A stretch of 64,000 nucleotides of DNA, taken from the NCBI GenBank assembly GCA_963798805.1, contig CAWCVC010000002.1, positions 372,001 through 436,000 of the forward strand. The letters are read 5' to 3'. The notes beneath the pieces are model-generated. The model was not told the origin of the DNA, did no database searches, and saw only the letters and a list, made by a program, of their open reading frames with translations. Origin of the DNA: CAVZCK01 sp963798805 (GTDB lineage Bacteria; Pseudomonadota; Alphaproteobacteria; Rhizobiales; Rhodomicrobiaceae). Every line of letters begins with the position of its first letter. The stretch's first letter is position 1. Shown in pieces: positions 17,510 to 26,051 of this stretch. Made by a program: the position numbers and the translations under genes.

Positions 17510-17986
17510 CTATCCCCTCAATGGCTTGTCCTCGACCAGACGGATCTGGAACGTTCCGCCATTCTCGTTCGCGGCGGCCTCGATCAGCACTCCTGTCATA
17601 CCGAGCAGAGCCCCAGCGACCGCGGCTTCCTCACGCGGCGTGATTTCGAGGCGGTACAGGTGGCCGGGCTTGGTAACGAGGTCGAGCTTGTAGACGTTCG
17701 GATGACTCCAGTGATCCACGACGATCTGGTGCTTGCCGGCCGGCAGGTCGAGGATCGTCGACGCGCCTGTGTCGAGATTGGCGACCTCGCGGCCGTCGAT
17801 CTTCACCCTTGCACCTGCCTCGATTGGCGCCGAGTACTCGCCGGGCCGATAGATCTTCAATCGCGCTTGCGAGCTGGCCAGCGCCTTGTTGAGCTGGGCG
17901 GTGTCGTCCACATGAGGGACGCTGCTGCAAGCGGGCAACAGAAGAACAGAAAGTAAAATCAAATATTTTACGAAGTTTATGGGCAC
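17510..17986 (-). CDS. DUF2846-type lipoprotein
   Basis: A 158-residue predicted lipoprotein: hydrophobic N-terminus ending in LLPAC (Cys20). The mature part is a beta-rich domain with IYRPGEYSAPIEAGARVKIDG, LPAGKHQIVVDHW and GHLYRLEITPREEAA, the pattern I associate with DUF2846. Function unknown; it should sit in the periplasmic face of a membrane. Start is the ATG at 17986. It is followed by the HDAC-family gene on the same strand after about 50 bases. Confidence 0.75.
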   Translation of the reverse strand: MPINFVKYLILLSVLLLPACSSVPHVDDTAQLNKALASSQARLKIYRPGEYSAPIEAGARVKIDGREVANLDTGASTILDLPAGKHQIVVDHWSHPNVYKLDLVTKPGHLYRLEITPREEAAVAGALLGMTGVLIEAAANENGGTFQIRLVEDKPLRG

Positions 17987-18239
17987 GGTAAAGCTCCCCC
18001 ATTAGTCCCCAGGGACAACTTTACCTGAAATCGGGCGTTCCGCCCCGGTTCAGCACTGTTTTCTCCCACGTTTTGGAAGATGCTGGCGCTTTGCGGTAAC
18101 AGTCCGGTTACTCCGCCGAAGTGCCGATCACATTGTGTTCAACGCATGGTCACGTTGTGGCAAAGCCGAGCGCTTCCACTTTATACGGGGGCCATAAACC
18201 GGTATAGTTCGCTATATATTGCATCGAGGAGCGTGTGCG

Positions 18240-19706
18240 ATGCCCACTTCGCGGTCTCCCGTGGTCATGTTTTTGGTGTTTTGGATCTTCGCACTTTCCC
18301 ATGGCGCGGACGCGGCCTCGACGCGGACTGCGCTGGTCATCGGCAATTCCGCTTACCGCCACACCGAACCGCTCAAAAACCCGAAACAAGACGCGATCGA
18401 AATGGCGGCGACTTTGCGGCGGATCGGCTTTCGCGTGTTCGAGGGAGTCGATCTCACCAAGCCGGAGATGGACGATCTCATCAAGAATTTCGCCACCGCC
18501 CTGGAGACCTCGGAAGCGGGGCTCTTCTATTATGCGGGCCACGGATTGCAGGTGAACGACCGCAATTTTCTGCTCCCGGTGGACGCCGAATTGAAAAGCC
18601 CGGCCGCGCTCGAATTCGAGATGGTCCGCCTCGATCAGATCCAGGCGATCATGGAGCGCCTGACGCCGACGAATATTCTGATCATGGACGCCTGCCGCAA
18701 CAATCCGCTCGCCCGCAATCTGGCGCGGGTGATGGGCACGCGCTCCGTTGCGATCGGCAGCGGCTTGGCGCCGTCGGAGTCCGGCGCGGGCACGCTGATC
18801 GCTTATTCCACCCAGCCTGGCAGCGTCGCGCTCGACGGCGAGGGCGGGCATTCGCCCTTCACGGCTGCTCTCTTGAAATTCATCGATACGCGCGGGGAGG
18901 ACCTGTCCAGCATCCTCATCAATGTCCGCAATGACGTGATGAAGGCAACTTACGGCAGGCAGATCCCCTGGGAGCATTCGGCCTTGTCGCGGCGCTTTTA
19001 TTTCATTCCGCCGGCACCGGAGACCGCCGCAGCCACTCCGCCCCGATCGGTTGCCCCTTCGGAGAACAGCGATGGGAGGCTGGAGCTGGAGTTGTGGGAC
19101 AGCGTCAAGGATACGAGCGATGTCCAGATGCTGAAGAGCTATCTCGACCACTTCCCGGAGGGGACGTTTGCGGGAGTGGCGCGCATCAGGATCGCCGAGC
19201 TGGAGAAGAAGACCGCATCGCTGGAGCCGGGAACGGCCGCCGTCACCCCGCCGCAGAAGCAGCCGGCGGCGGATCTGCCGGAAAGGCTGCAAAAGGAGCT
19301 GAAGCGGGTCGGCTGCTATGATGGGGCGATCGACGGCGTTTGGGGCGAGGGATCGGAAGCGGCGCTGGAAAATTTCGCCGAGCACCGCGGCCGCAGCCTC
19401 GCATCGTCGGACCCGGACGAGGCGAACCTGCAGGCGGTTCTGGCGGAGACCGGGCGGATCTGCCCGCTGGAATGCCGTTCCGGCACGGTCGAGCAGAATG
19501 GCATCTGCGTCGCCAAAGCCCGCGACACCAATAGCAAGCCGGCTGTGCAAAAGCGGGAGATACACCGGCAGAAAAGTGTCGAACGCGCCCCGCGCGAGCA
19601 AGTCCGTCCCCGGCAAAAACCGCAGCAAAAGAAAGATCAGATCTGTCTCGATAGCAGGAATAATTTCGTCGATTGCGCCCAGGGCGGAGTGGTTCTGAGG
19701 CGCTAG
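18240..19706 (+). CDS. exported caspase-like (peptidase C14) protein with peptidoglycan-binding-like domain
   Basis: A 488-residue protein. Signal-like N-terminus (VVMFLVFWIFALSHGADA), then a caspase-fold domain: LVIGNSAYRHTEPLKNP, catalytic His101 in FYYAGHG and catalytic Cys152 in MDACRNNP. These are typical of bacterial metacaspase-like proteins, cysteine peptidases usually specific for Arg/Lys. About residues 345-400 resemble a peptidoglycan_binding_1 repeat (YDGAIDGVWGEGSEAALENF), and the C-terminus is Lys/Arg/Gln-rich with cysteines. I start at the ATG at 18240, which has GAGGAG eight bases upstream; an in-frame TTG at 18219 is unsupported. No partner gene is evident. Confidence 0.85.
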   Translation: MPTSRSPVVMFLVFWIFALSHGADAASTRTALVIGNSAYRHTEPLKNPKQDAIEMAATLRRIGFRVFEGVDLTKPEMDDLIKNFATALETSEAGLFYYAGHGLQVNDRNFLLPVDAELKSPAALEFEMVRLDQIQAIMERLTPTNILIMDACRNNPLARNLARVMGTRSVAIGSGLAPSESGAGTLIAYSTQPGSVALDGEGGHSPFTAALLKFIDTRGEDLSSILINVRNDVMKATYGRQIPWEHSALSRRFYFIPPAPETAAATPPRSVAPSENSDGRLELELWDSVKDTSDVQMLKSYLDHFPEGTFAGVARIRIAELEKKTASLEPGTAAVTPPQKQPAADLPERLQKELKRVGCYDGAIDGVWGEGSEAALENFAEHRGRSLASSDPDEANLQAVLAETGRICPLECRSGTVEQNGICVAKARDTNSKPAVQKREIHRQKSVERAPREQVRPRQKPQQKKDQICLDSRNNFVDCAQGGVVLRR

Positions 19707-19804
19707 TCCGATACCTGATGCCGGGTTTGCCTCTTGTCGTCGCGGACAGCCTGCTGCGCTGCGGCGGCAAACGGCTGAGGCTATGACAGTGCCTCTCTTT
19801 CTGC

Positions 19805-20308
19805 TCAATCCTCTTCCGCACTCGGCAGCTTTTCGGCGGCCTTTTTGTTCTTTTCGTAGGTCTGGTAGACAACCACCGGAATTTTCATATCGCCGAGATG
19901 CTCCTCGATCAGCGGCTCGACCTCGCCCCACGCCAGTCCGCCGACACCGTTCGCCAGTCGCGGCAGCGCAATCGACTGGATGCCCTCCTTCTCGACAATG
20001 CCGCGCAATTCTTTCAGCGCATGGGAAACATTATGTGCGGTCGCCTTGCCGGGGTGAGCCTTCTCGTCCGGCGCGCGCTCCTGCGTCATCAGATTGATGA
20101 CCACCTTCTCCGGGCCCGCCCAGAGCCAGGCGTGGCCCGCACTAGGGTTTTGCTGATGGCAGTAGCGGCGGAAATCCTTAACCATCGCCGGAAAGCGCTC
20201 CCGTAGCGCCAGAGCGAGGCCCTGATTGAAATGGTCATGCGGCGCAACGCCGTGGGCGATGGCCTGCGCCTCGCTCAAGAGAATATCGCCGCTCACTTTG
20301 GTGATCAT
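19805..20308 (-). CDS. macro-domain protein (ADP-ribose-binding type)
   Basis: A 167-residue protein that looks like a stand-alone macro domain, a fold that binds ADP-ribose and often hydrolyses ADP-ribose-1''-phosphate or removes ADP-ribosyl groups. Features: ITKVSGDILLSEAQAIAHGV at the N-terminus, NQGLALALRERFPAMVKDF, VVINLMTQE and the C-terminal IQSIALPRLANGVGGLAW with the glycine loop. Start at 20308 (ATG), which matches the family N-terminus; the frame continues to 20497 without support. It converges on the caspase-like gene, leaving under 100 bases between them. Confidence 0.85.
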   Translation of the reverse strand: MITKVSGDILLSEAQAIAHGVAPHDHFNQGLALALRERFPAMVKDFRRYCHQQNPSAGHAWLWAGPEKVVINLMTQERAPDEKAHPGKATAHNVSHALKELRGIVEKEGIQSIALPRLANGVGGLAWGEVEPLIEEHLGDMKIPVVVYQTYEKNKKAAEKLPSAEED

Positions 20309-20566
20309 GATCTGCCTGTTTGTTGTGGTGTTGAAAAGGGGATATGGGATGGAGAGAGCCGAGGCGCATTGATCTGACTCAAGAATTCTGCTTTGCGCCA
20401 GTAAACTCTTTAGAGCTTTTGAAGAGTTGAGGCGCCTATGGATGTGATTTGGATGACGGCTGCGGCATCTTCGGGGTGACGAAATCTCCAACACCAAAAC
20501 CCTCGCCGGGTGTGCCCGCGAGTTTCTGGCTCACTCTCTCTCATCCGCCCCATGAGGGACGGCGCG

Positions 20567-20615
20567 GGCAGCCGAAAGGCTGGTCCGTATGGTTAGTGTC
20601 AGCCTGACGGCTGCC
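20567..20615. repeat. long hairpin, stem-internal loop-stem
   Basis: Outer 8-bp stem GGCAGCCG (20567-20574) with CGGCTGCC (20608-20615), a small internal loop, then a 6-bp stem AGGCTG with CAGCCT around a 17-base loop. Stable in either orientation; no T run follows closely on either strand. It may be an extragenic repeat or part of a small RNA. Confidence 0.55.
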
Positions 20616-20763
20616 CACGCGCGGCGATATTATGGCCCGCGGTCCGCCTCTTACCCAGCATGGTGCGCCTGGCGTCTCTTCCGAGCGCGAAGCCTGAAGT
20701 GAAAGCCGCTCCATTTCCACCAGTCGCATCGATCCGAACGCAGGCTCCGCCAAGTTCGGCAAA

Positions 20764-20788
20764 ATCGATGCGCAAAAAACGCATCGAT
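20764..20788 (-). terminator. hairpin, possible minus-strand terminator
   Basis: Perfect 9-bp stem ATCGATGCG / CGCATCGAT with a 7-base A-rich loop. On the minus strand the stem is followed by TTTTG, which would suit a weak intrinsic terminator, but no gene ends here, so any transcript stopped would be an unannotated RNA. Confidence 0.4.
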
Positions 20789-21205
20789 CTGTCAGATGTT
20801 GGCCGTCGCCTTCATCCAGCTCGATGTGGCTGGCAGCGCACCGGAGTCCTGCAGAGACCGGGGTGCGGGGCAGCAACTTTCGGCTCGCGCTTCTCGCGCC
20901 GGCGACACCTTTGACCCGCGCATTCCAGCAAACGGGTGGGCCGGTACCGCGCCCCTGGGTCTTGGATCGTTACTCCTGCCGTGTGGCCGGCCGCATCTTT
21001 CTCACGACTTGGCCGTCCCACCCGGTCTTCCCAGGCGCCGCTCGCTTCTCCTTCCGGTGACGAGACGGTCTCGAGCCCGGTGTCCCTCTTCGGGAGAAGC
21101 GACGGGCGCGAGTATAGGGGCGGCGGGGGGAGCGGGGATAAGTTCGCCACCGTGATTTGATGGCTTGGTGAACAGATTGTGACTGTCTGAATTCCCTCCG
21201 CGTCG

Positions 21206-21289
21206 CCCCGGACAAGCGAAGCGCAGATCCGGGGTCCATTGGCGTTGCCACTCATGCCTTGCAGGATGCGAGGAGAGTAGACCCCGGAT
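21206..21289. repeat. extragenic palindrome block A
   Basis: CCCCGGA (21206-21212) pairs with TCCGGGG (21228-21234), and ATCCGGGGTC (21227-21236) is repeated inverted as GACCCCGGAT (21280-21289). Sequences of this form, CCCCGGA..GCGAAGCG..TCCGGGG, are scattered between genes in many Rhizobiales from memory. Confidence 0.55.
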
Positions 21290-21473
21290 CCCGGCTCGGG
21301 GCCGGGACAGGTAACGCGTGCGGCGTTTCCGGGGCGACCAAAGCCGACCCGCCAAAGCAAGGAAGCAAAGTTCAAGGCCGCAAAGGCGTTCTGGCGAGAG
21401 GTCGAGGGGAAGTTCAGGAAGGACGTGCGCTGAGGGTCGATCAGGATTTTGGTTAGGGCTCCTTCCTTTGGTC

Positions 21474-21587
21474 GTCATCCCGTGCGCGATGCAGCACGCG
21501 AGTGGTGCATCGCAGACACGGGATCACAACACCGCGATCCCGGATCTGCAGCGCACCGATAAATCGCTGCGCTGCATCCGGGATGAC
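21474..21587. repeat. extragenic palindrome block B
   Basis: Outer arms GTCATCCCG (21474-21482) and CGGGATGAC (21579-21587). Inside are two hairpins: GCGATGCA..TGCATCGC, and a near-perfect longer one built from TGCAGCGCA and TGCGCTGCA. The compound palindrome is what I expect of a Rhizobiales extragenic repeat; other copies would be expected outside this window. Confidence 0.55.
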
Positions 21588-21652
21588 GCGGGATCAAGGC
21601 CCAAAGGATTCGATTAACTTGAAAAACTGGAATTTCCTGAATATCTTTGAAA

Positions 21653-21926
21653 GATGGATCAGACAGAGTCTAAGACAACCCCGCGCGTTAGCTCAGTACT
21701 ACGGCGCGCTTTCGCGGCGCGCGCAGCGCGAGCCGGTGACGATCACCAATCATGGCCAGGATAGCCTTGTGCTGATTTGGCGGAGGAATTCAAGCGGCTC
21801 AAGGCGCTCGACACGCGCCGAGCTTATTATGCGCACGAGTTGCCGGATGAATGGGTAAAGGCACTCGAAGCAACCGAGCCGCCAGCGTGGACGGCGCGGT
21901 TCGATCACGAACTCGACAATAAATAG
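21653..21926 (+). pseudogene. frameshifted Phd/YefM-type antitoxin remnant
   Basis: Three frames together give a recognisable antitoxin: an ATG at 21653 with MDQTESKTTPRVSS, then in a second frame ALAQYYGALSRRAQREPVTI and TNHGQDSLVL, then in a third frame AEEFKRLKALDTRRAYYAHE and LPDEWVKALEATEPPAW, ending at TAG 21924-21926. The middle block is the typical Phd/YefM core and the C-terminal block matches related antitoxins that pair with ribonuclease toxins. One frame change lies near 21690 and one near 21776, where one base appears lost. No toxin gene follows, so the system is dead. Sequencing error could fake one frameshift but hardly two. Confidence 0.65.
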
Positions 21927-22955
21927 CAAACGCACAAACGAACCGCACTGCAAAGACCGGCTTCATGCTTGTTTGATTATCCGCCTGGAGAATAAGACCG
22001 GAACCATAGCATCATAGCCGGTCTTCCAATCGCGAGCTGTTCCAAGATTTGGCGAAATGTCTTACTCGGCTTACTTCTTTGGAGTAGCCGGTTTGGGTGC
22101 CGGTGGCGGAGCTTTGGGCCGATATTCGTCAGTTGTTGGTTATGCTCTATAAGTTGCCGTTCTGCACGCGACCTGGTCTAATGACCCTTTTTTATCGTTC
22201 ATCTTATCTTCTCCAAGTTGTTTAAATGGATGCACTCTATTGTTAACATTCCTGGGCCCCCGGCAAGGTAGACCAAATCCGGTACGTCGCAGTAATACTT
22301 GCGATTTTTGGTAATCATAAACAGATACTTTACATAGAACAACTTCATTTGCAAGTTGTCGGCTTCTCAGAATGGATGGCTCAATCTGACCCTGATATGT
22401 CAAATTGTTTTGTTTCTGCAGTCCCCTAGCGAAGACTCAGTACAACTTCAGTAAAAATTCATAAACGTCATGAATATAGTCTCGTATTGTCTAAAGTCAA
22501 CCATACTTTGGATCGTAGCCTTTACAACACTAACCGTCCGAACGTATTCTTAATAGCATCTTTTATTTACTGCTCGATCGAAGCTAATACCGATAGGGGA
22601 AAATTGCTGCGGGCAGTGGAAATCCCTCACTCCTCCTTACGAGATTGCCGACATAAAGCCAAGACTGCGCCGATTCCCAAAGATCCTCCAGATGCCGCCG
22701 CGAGGGTCAGGTTTAATCAGTGAGAAACCAAAATCAAATAAATCAGCGAAAGAAACAAAAGATACGCTGCCTAAGAGTAAAATATGAGTCAACATCATCC
22801 CATGCGGCAAACTGGACATTGGAACTCGCTAACTGATTTTGAATACAAACAAAACTTAAAAGAATCCCATATAGAATGAAATGTGATCTTATCACATATG
22901 GCTGCTGCTAATATGCCCGGTGTAAAAATAACTATGACGATGATAAAGATTTCGC
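21927..22955. other. AT-rich intergenic stretch, about 1 kb
   Basis: Base composition falls far below the neighbouring genes, with long A/T-rich runs (for example 22440-22560 and 22730-22920). No solid gene is visible: a TTG-initiated frame at 22487-22723 and an ATG frame at 22637-22819 on the minus strand lack ribosome sites and recognisable motifs. A small minus-strand reading frame with a good ribosome site is listed separately. The composition suggests acquired and decaying DNA beside the HerA operon. Confidence 0.55.
22071..22202 (-). pseudogene. possible small gene broken by an in-frame stop
   Basis: An ATG at 22202 has GGAGAAG five bases upstream. The frame reads MNDKKGSLDQVACRTATYRA, then TAA at 22140-22142, and continues in the same frame for 22 codons to TAA at 22071, ending in a proline-rich tail (KAPPPAPKPATPKK). 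Read as one unit it would be a 43-residue protein with a nonsense codon. It may instead be a real 20-residue peptide, or chance. Confidence 0.3.
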
Positions 22956-25900
22956 TCATCGCCCCAGCGTCCCGGTCCCGCCCGGCTCCTCGTCATGCTC
23001 GCGGGCGTAATAGGGCACCAGCTTGAACGCCGCGAAGGGCACATATTGCTGGTTCTGGATCAGACCCTGGAACATCTCCTGCCGCTCCAGGAATTCGTGC
23101 ACCTCCTGCGCCTGAACGCCGCTCGCCGAGCCGGTGACGGCGCGGATGACCGCCTTCTTGTGATCGGGCTGCTGGTTCTTCAGGAAAATCCGCGTCGCCA
23201 GCGAGCCGGCAAGATCGGCCGGCAGGTCGCCGGGAAATTGCGTGCCTATGGCGATGCCGATGCCGAAAGCGCGGCCCTCGCGGGCGAGGTTCTCCAGATG
23301 CTTCGACGAGGCGACGCGCCAGGCTTCATCGAGGACCAAGAGGCGCGTGAGCCGCCGCGGCTGCGCGCCGCGCACCAGATAGCCATGCAGCCGGATGATG
23401 ATCAGCTCGGCGAGCGCGGCCTTGATCTCGTCGGTCGGCAGCTCGAACAGCGACAGCACCAGCCGCTCATTGAGCATGGTCTCGAACGGCATTTCCAGCT
23501 CATGGGTCTTCGGGAACAGGCCGAGCTCGAACAGCGGCGAGACGCGGTCCAGGAGGCTGATCGCGGTCGTGTTGCGCTGCTCCTTCTGCTCTTCGAGGAT
23601 GGCGATCACATCGTCGAAGCTCGGCGCGCGGATGGTGTCGGCCTGCACCCATTTCTGCGGGTCGACGCCGTATTTCTCGAAGGCCTCCTTCATCGCGTCG
23701 CGGAGCAGCGCGGCCTGCCGGTCGCCAAGCCCGAAGACGCGCTTCAGCACGCCGGTGATGGTGAAAATGTGCTCGATCGGCTGCGCCTGGCCGTCGTCGG
23801 CCGCACTCGGGAACAGCGGATTGAACGGGATGCCGTGGCGGCGGACATCATGGACGCGCAGGCCCTGCTCGGCGGTGAACTGCCGGTCGCCATAGTCGTT
23901 CTTGAAGTCGAAAATGCACAGCGGCGCGCCGATCGTGGTGACGCCGTCGATGATCACGCGCAGGGTCTGGGTCTTGCCGGAGCCCGAGTCGCCCGTCACC
24001 AGCACGCCGAAATTGAGCAGCTTGGGATCGGTCTCGAACGGCGCCCAATGGACCGGCTGACCGTCGGGCTCATGGCCGAGAAACACGGCGGCGCCGGAGG
24101 GCGTCTTGCGGACGACGCGCGGCTTGAGCTGCTCGACCGAGCCACGCTTGCTGTCGGGCTCAGGCAGCGCCTCGACCGGCGCGCGATAGGGATATTGCAG
24201 CACCTCGGACAGCGAGGCGATCTGCGTCAAGGGACGGGCGCGGCGCTGCCAGTCGACGAAGCCGGGCTCGTCCTTGAACAGGTTGAAGAAGTCCTTCAGC
24301 GCCCGGATGCGCTCCCAACTCGTGCCCTCGAAATGCCGGATGACGATGGCGCCGTTCTCGATCGCCGCATCGAGCATGGGGCCGGCCGTGCGCCCGCCTT
24401 TCGGGAAGCGCGCGCCGCGCGGGCGCACCAGCACCGGACGGACATCCTCGCGGCAGCTCGTCAGCACCGAGCGGATCTCGTCGGCGAGTTGCGAGCCCTG
24501 GTTCGGCTCGTTGCACAGCGCCACCTCGCGCCGCTCGACCACCTGGCCGTTGGTCTCCAGGTCGAAGCCGATCATATAGGTCTGCGCCCGGCCGCGGCAG
24601 TCGCGCCTGGTTCGGATCGCGGTGATGCCCTCGATCTCGGGCATGGCGGCTTTGACCGCCCATTCGATGAGATCGGCCTGCTTGGAGCTGTCGCTCGGCA
24701 CGCCGAAGAAGGAGTGCTGGGCGAAGAAGCGGTCCCAGCGCGCATCATAGTCGACCGCCGCGCCGCTCTGCCCAGGGACGCCGCCGCCCGGATAGGCGGT
24801 GTTCGCCGTGGTGACGACGTTCGGTGCGGCCTCCGGCATCGGAAAATCGTCCATCGCCGGGATGCGGCCTTTCTCCAAGAGCAGCCGCTGAAACTGCTGC
24901 ACATATTCCGTCACATAGCGCGAGGTCTGGCCGGACAGCTCATCGACGAACCAGTCCTCGAATGGATAGAGCGGATCGCCGGCGTCGATCTCCGCGCCGG
25001 CCATCTCGAATAAGAGAGCCAGCCGCCGCTTGAGCAGCGCTTCCACCTCCGGCCGCGACAAGGGCTTCAGCACCACCGGCTGCGTGCCCAGCCGTTCGAT
25101 GCGGTCGCGGATCGAGGCATCGATGCTTTGCGAAATATGCTGATAGAGCGAGGGCAGCACGGCAAAGCCGACCGCGACATTCGGCAAGGTCTCGGCGACG
25201 AGCGCGCCGCGGCTGATCGCATGGGTGAGGCGGGCTTCCCAGCCTTCCAGCTTGCTCTGCTCGAGCTGGTCGAAGGCGATGAAGACGGCGCCGCCGAGCG
25301 CGCCGATGATCTTGACCAGCTCTTCGAGACGAAGCCGGGCGCATTGCTCGCTGTCGGGATTGCCGATGCGGATGCCGGCGATGGTGGTCTCCACCGCAAG
25401 CCCGCGCAGATAGTCGAGTGCCTCGTCCTCGCCGAACAATATGCCGAGGATGGCCGCGATGGTGCCCTCGCCGGCCGGCGGAATGCGCGTGGCGCGGGCG
25501 AGCCGGTTGCGGATGCCGTTGACCAGCCCGCGGAACTCCACCTCGCTGACGCTGACATCGCCGTCGCTGACGGCTTCCTTCAGCCGCTTCGCCACCGGGC
25601 CCGGCACCAGATCCAGCAGCGCCAGACCGAGCGCCACGATCGGCACCGGCGCACCCTGCGGCACCAGATAAGGCTCGCTCATCCGGGTGACGAGCGTGCG
25701 CGTCAGCCAGGCGTCGAACTGGGCCTCGGAGACGAACTCGACCATCGGCAGCACGGCGGCGAACACGTCGCCATGCCGATGCAGGCCGCGCACGGCGGTG
25801 AGCAGAGTGTGTGTCTTACCGGTGCCGGTCTGGCCTTTGATCAGCAGCAGCCGTGAGGCCGGGTCCGGATTTTGGCTACGTGCCTGATGCACGATGCTGG

Positions 25901-26036
25901 CGATCGCCTCGTCGGCGGTCGGGCCGATATCCGATACGTCCAGCAGCTCTTCCTCGGCCGCGCCGGCAAGCGAAGCCACCGCGCCGAAAACGCGAAAGAA
26001 CTCGGGGCTTTTGAAGGCCTCAAGGCGCGGGTCCAT
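22956..26036 (-). CDS. large double ATPase: N-terminal AAA-like and C-terminal HerA-like domain
   Basis: A 1026-residue cytoplasmic protein with two nucleotide-binding units. The first has Walker A GQTGTGKT (about residue 69) and a Walker-B-like AVFIAFDQLEQ (about 251). Residues 430-620 form a linker domain I do not recognise. The second has Walker A GDSGSGKT (about 682), IFDFKNDYGD, and Walker B LLVLDEAW (about 900), followed by GIAIGTQFPGDLP, as in HerA/FtsK-like hexameric DNA translocases, including those of DptH-type and other defence loci. ATG at 26036 has AAGGA six bases upstream. It follows the partner gene after about 15 bases, so the two form an operon. I cannot match the pair to a named system. 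Confidence 0.82.
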   Translation of the reverse strand: MDPRLEAFKSPEFFRVFGAVASLAGAAEEELLDVSDIGPTADEAIASIVHQARSQNPDPASRLLLIKGQTGTGKTHTLLTAVRGLHRHGDVFAAVLPMVEFVSEAQFDAWLTRTLVTRMSEPYLVPQGAPVPIVALGLALLDLVPGPVAKRLKEAVSDGDVSVSEVEFRGLVNGIRNRLARATRIPPAGEGTIAAILGILFGEDEALDYLRGLAVETTIAGIRIGNPDSEQCARLRLEELVKIIGALGGAVFIAFDQLEQSKLEGWEARLTHAISRGALVAETLPNVAVGFAVLPSLYQHISQSIDASIRDRIERLGTQPVVLKPLSRPEVEALLKRRLALLFEMAGAEIDAGDPLYPFEDWFVDELSGQTSRYVTEYVQQFQRLLLEKGRIPAMDDFPMPEAAPNVVTTANTAYPGGGVPGQSGAAVDYDARWDRFFAQHSFFGVPSDSSKQADLIEWAVKAAMPEIEGITAIRTRRDCRGRAQTYMIGFDLETNGQVVERREVALCNEPNQGSQLADEIRSVLTSCREDVRPVLVRPRGARFPKGGRTAGPMLDAAIENGAIVIRHFEGTSWERIRALKDFFNLFKDEPGFVDWQRRARPLTQIASLSEVLQYPYRAPVEALPEPDSKRGSVEQLKPRVVRKTPSGAAVFLGHEPDGQPVHWAPFETDPKLLNFGVLVTGDSGSGKTQTLRVIIDGVTTIGAPLCIFDFKNDYGDRQFTAEQGLRVHDVRRHGIPFNPLFPSAADDGQAQPIEHIFTITGVLKRVFGLGDRQAALLRDAMKEAFEKYGVDPQKWVQADTIRAPSFDDVIAILEEQKEQRNTTAISLLDRVSPLFELGLFPKTHELEMPFETMLNERLVLSLFELPTDEIKAALAELIIIRLHGYLVRGAQPRRLTRLLVLDEAWRVASSKHLENLAREGRAFGIGIAIGTQFPGDLPADLAGSLATRIFLKNQQPDHKKAVIRAVTGSASGVQAQEVHEFLERQEMFQGLIQNQQYVPFAAFKLVPYYAREHDEEPGGTGTLGR

Positions 26037-26051
26037 CACAAGTCCTTCAGA

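Larger units (their letters stand above)
20309..21652. other. 1.3-kb intergenic region rich in hairpin repeats
   Basis: No gene can be supported here. Open frames of 60-190 codons exist on both strands, but they overlap each other, lack ribosome sites and show no recognisable protein motif. The region instead holds several strong inverted repeats (listed separately) at 20567-20615, 20764-20788, 21206-21289 and 21474-21587. I looked for RNase P, tmRNA and SRP RNA signatures and saw none. Confidence 0.55.

Noticed and set aside
20541..21375. Minus-strand frames at 20541-20876 and 20812-21375
   Set aside because: Overlap each other and hairpin repeats, with no motif or ribosome site; treated as non-coding.
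20541..21600. Possible structural RNA (RNase P, tmRNA or SRP RNA) in the hairpin region
   Set aside because: The characteristic conserved cores of these RNAs are not visible; only generic stems are present.
22487..22819. Short frames in the AT-rich stretch on both strands
   Set aside because: Initiate at TTG or without a ribosome site and overlap each other; not supportable as genes.
22995..25013. 672-codon plus-strand frame
   Set aside because: Lies antisense to the HerA-like ATPase, has no ribosome site, and its translation is Arg/Glu/Gly-rich without any motif.
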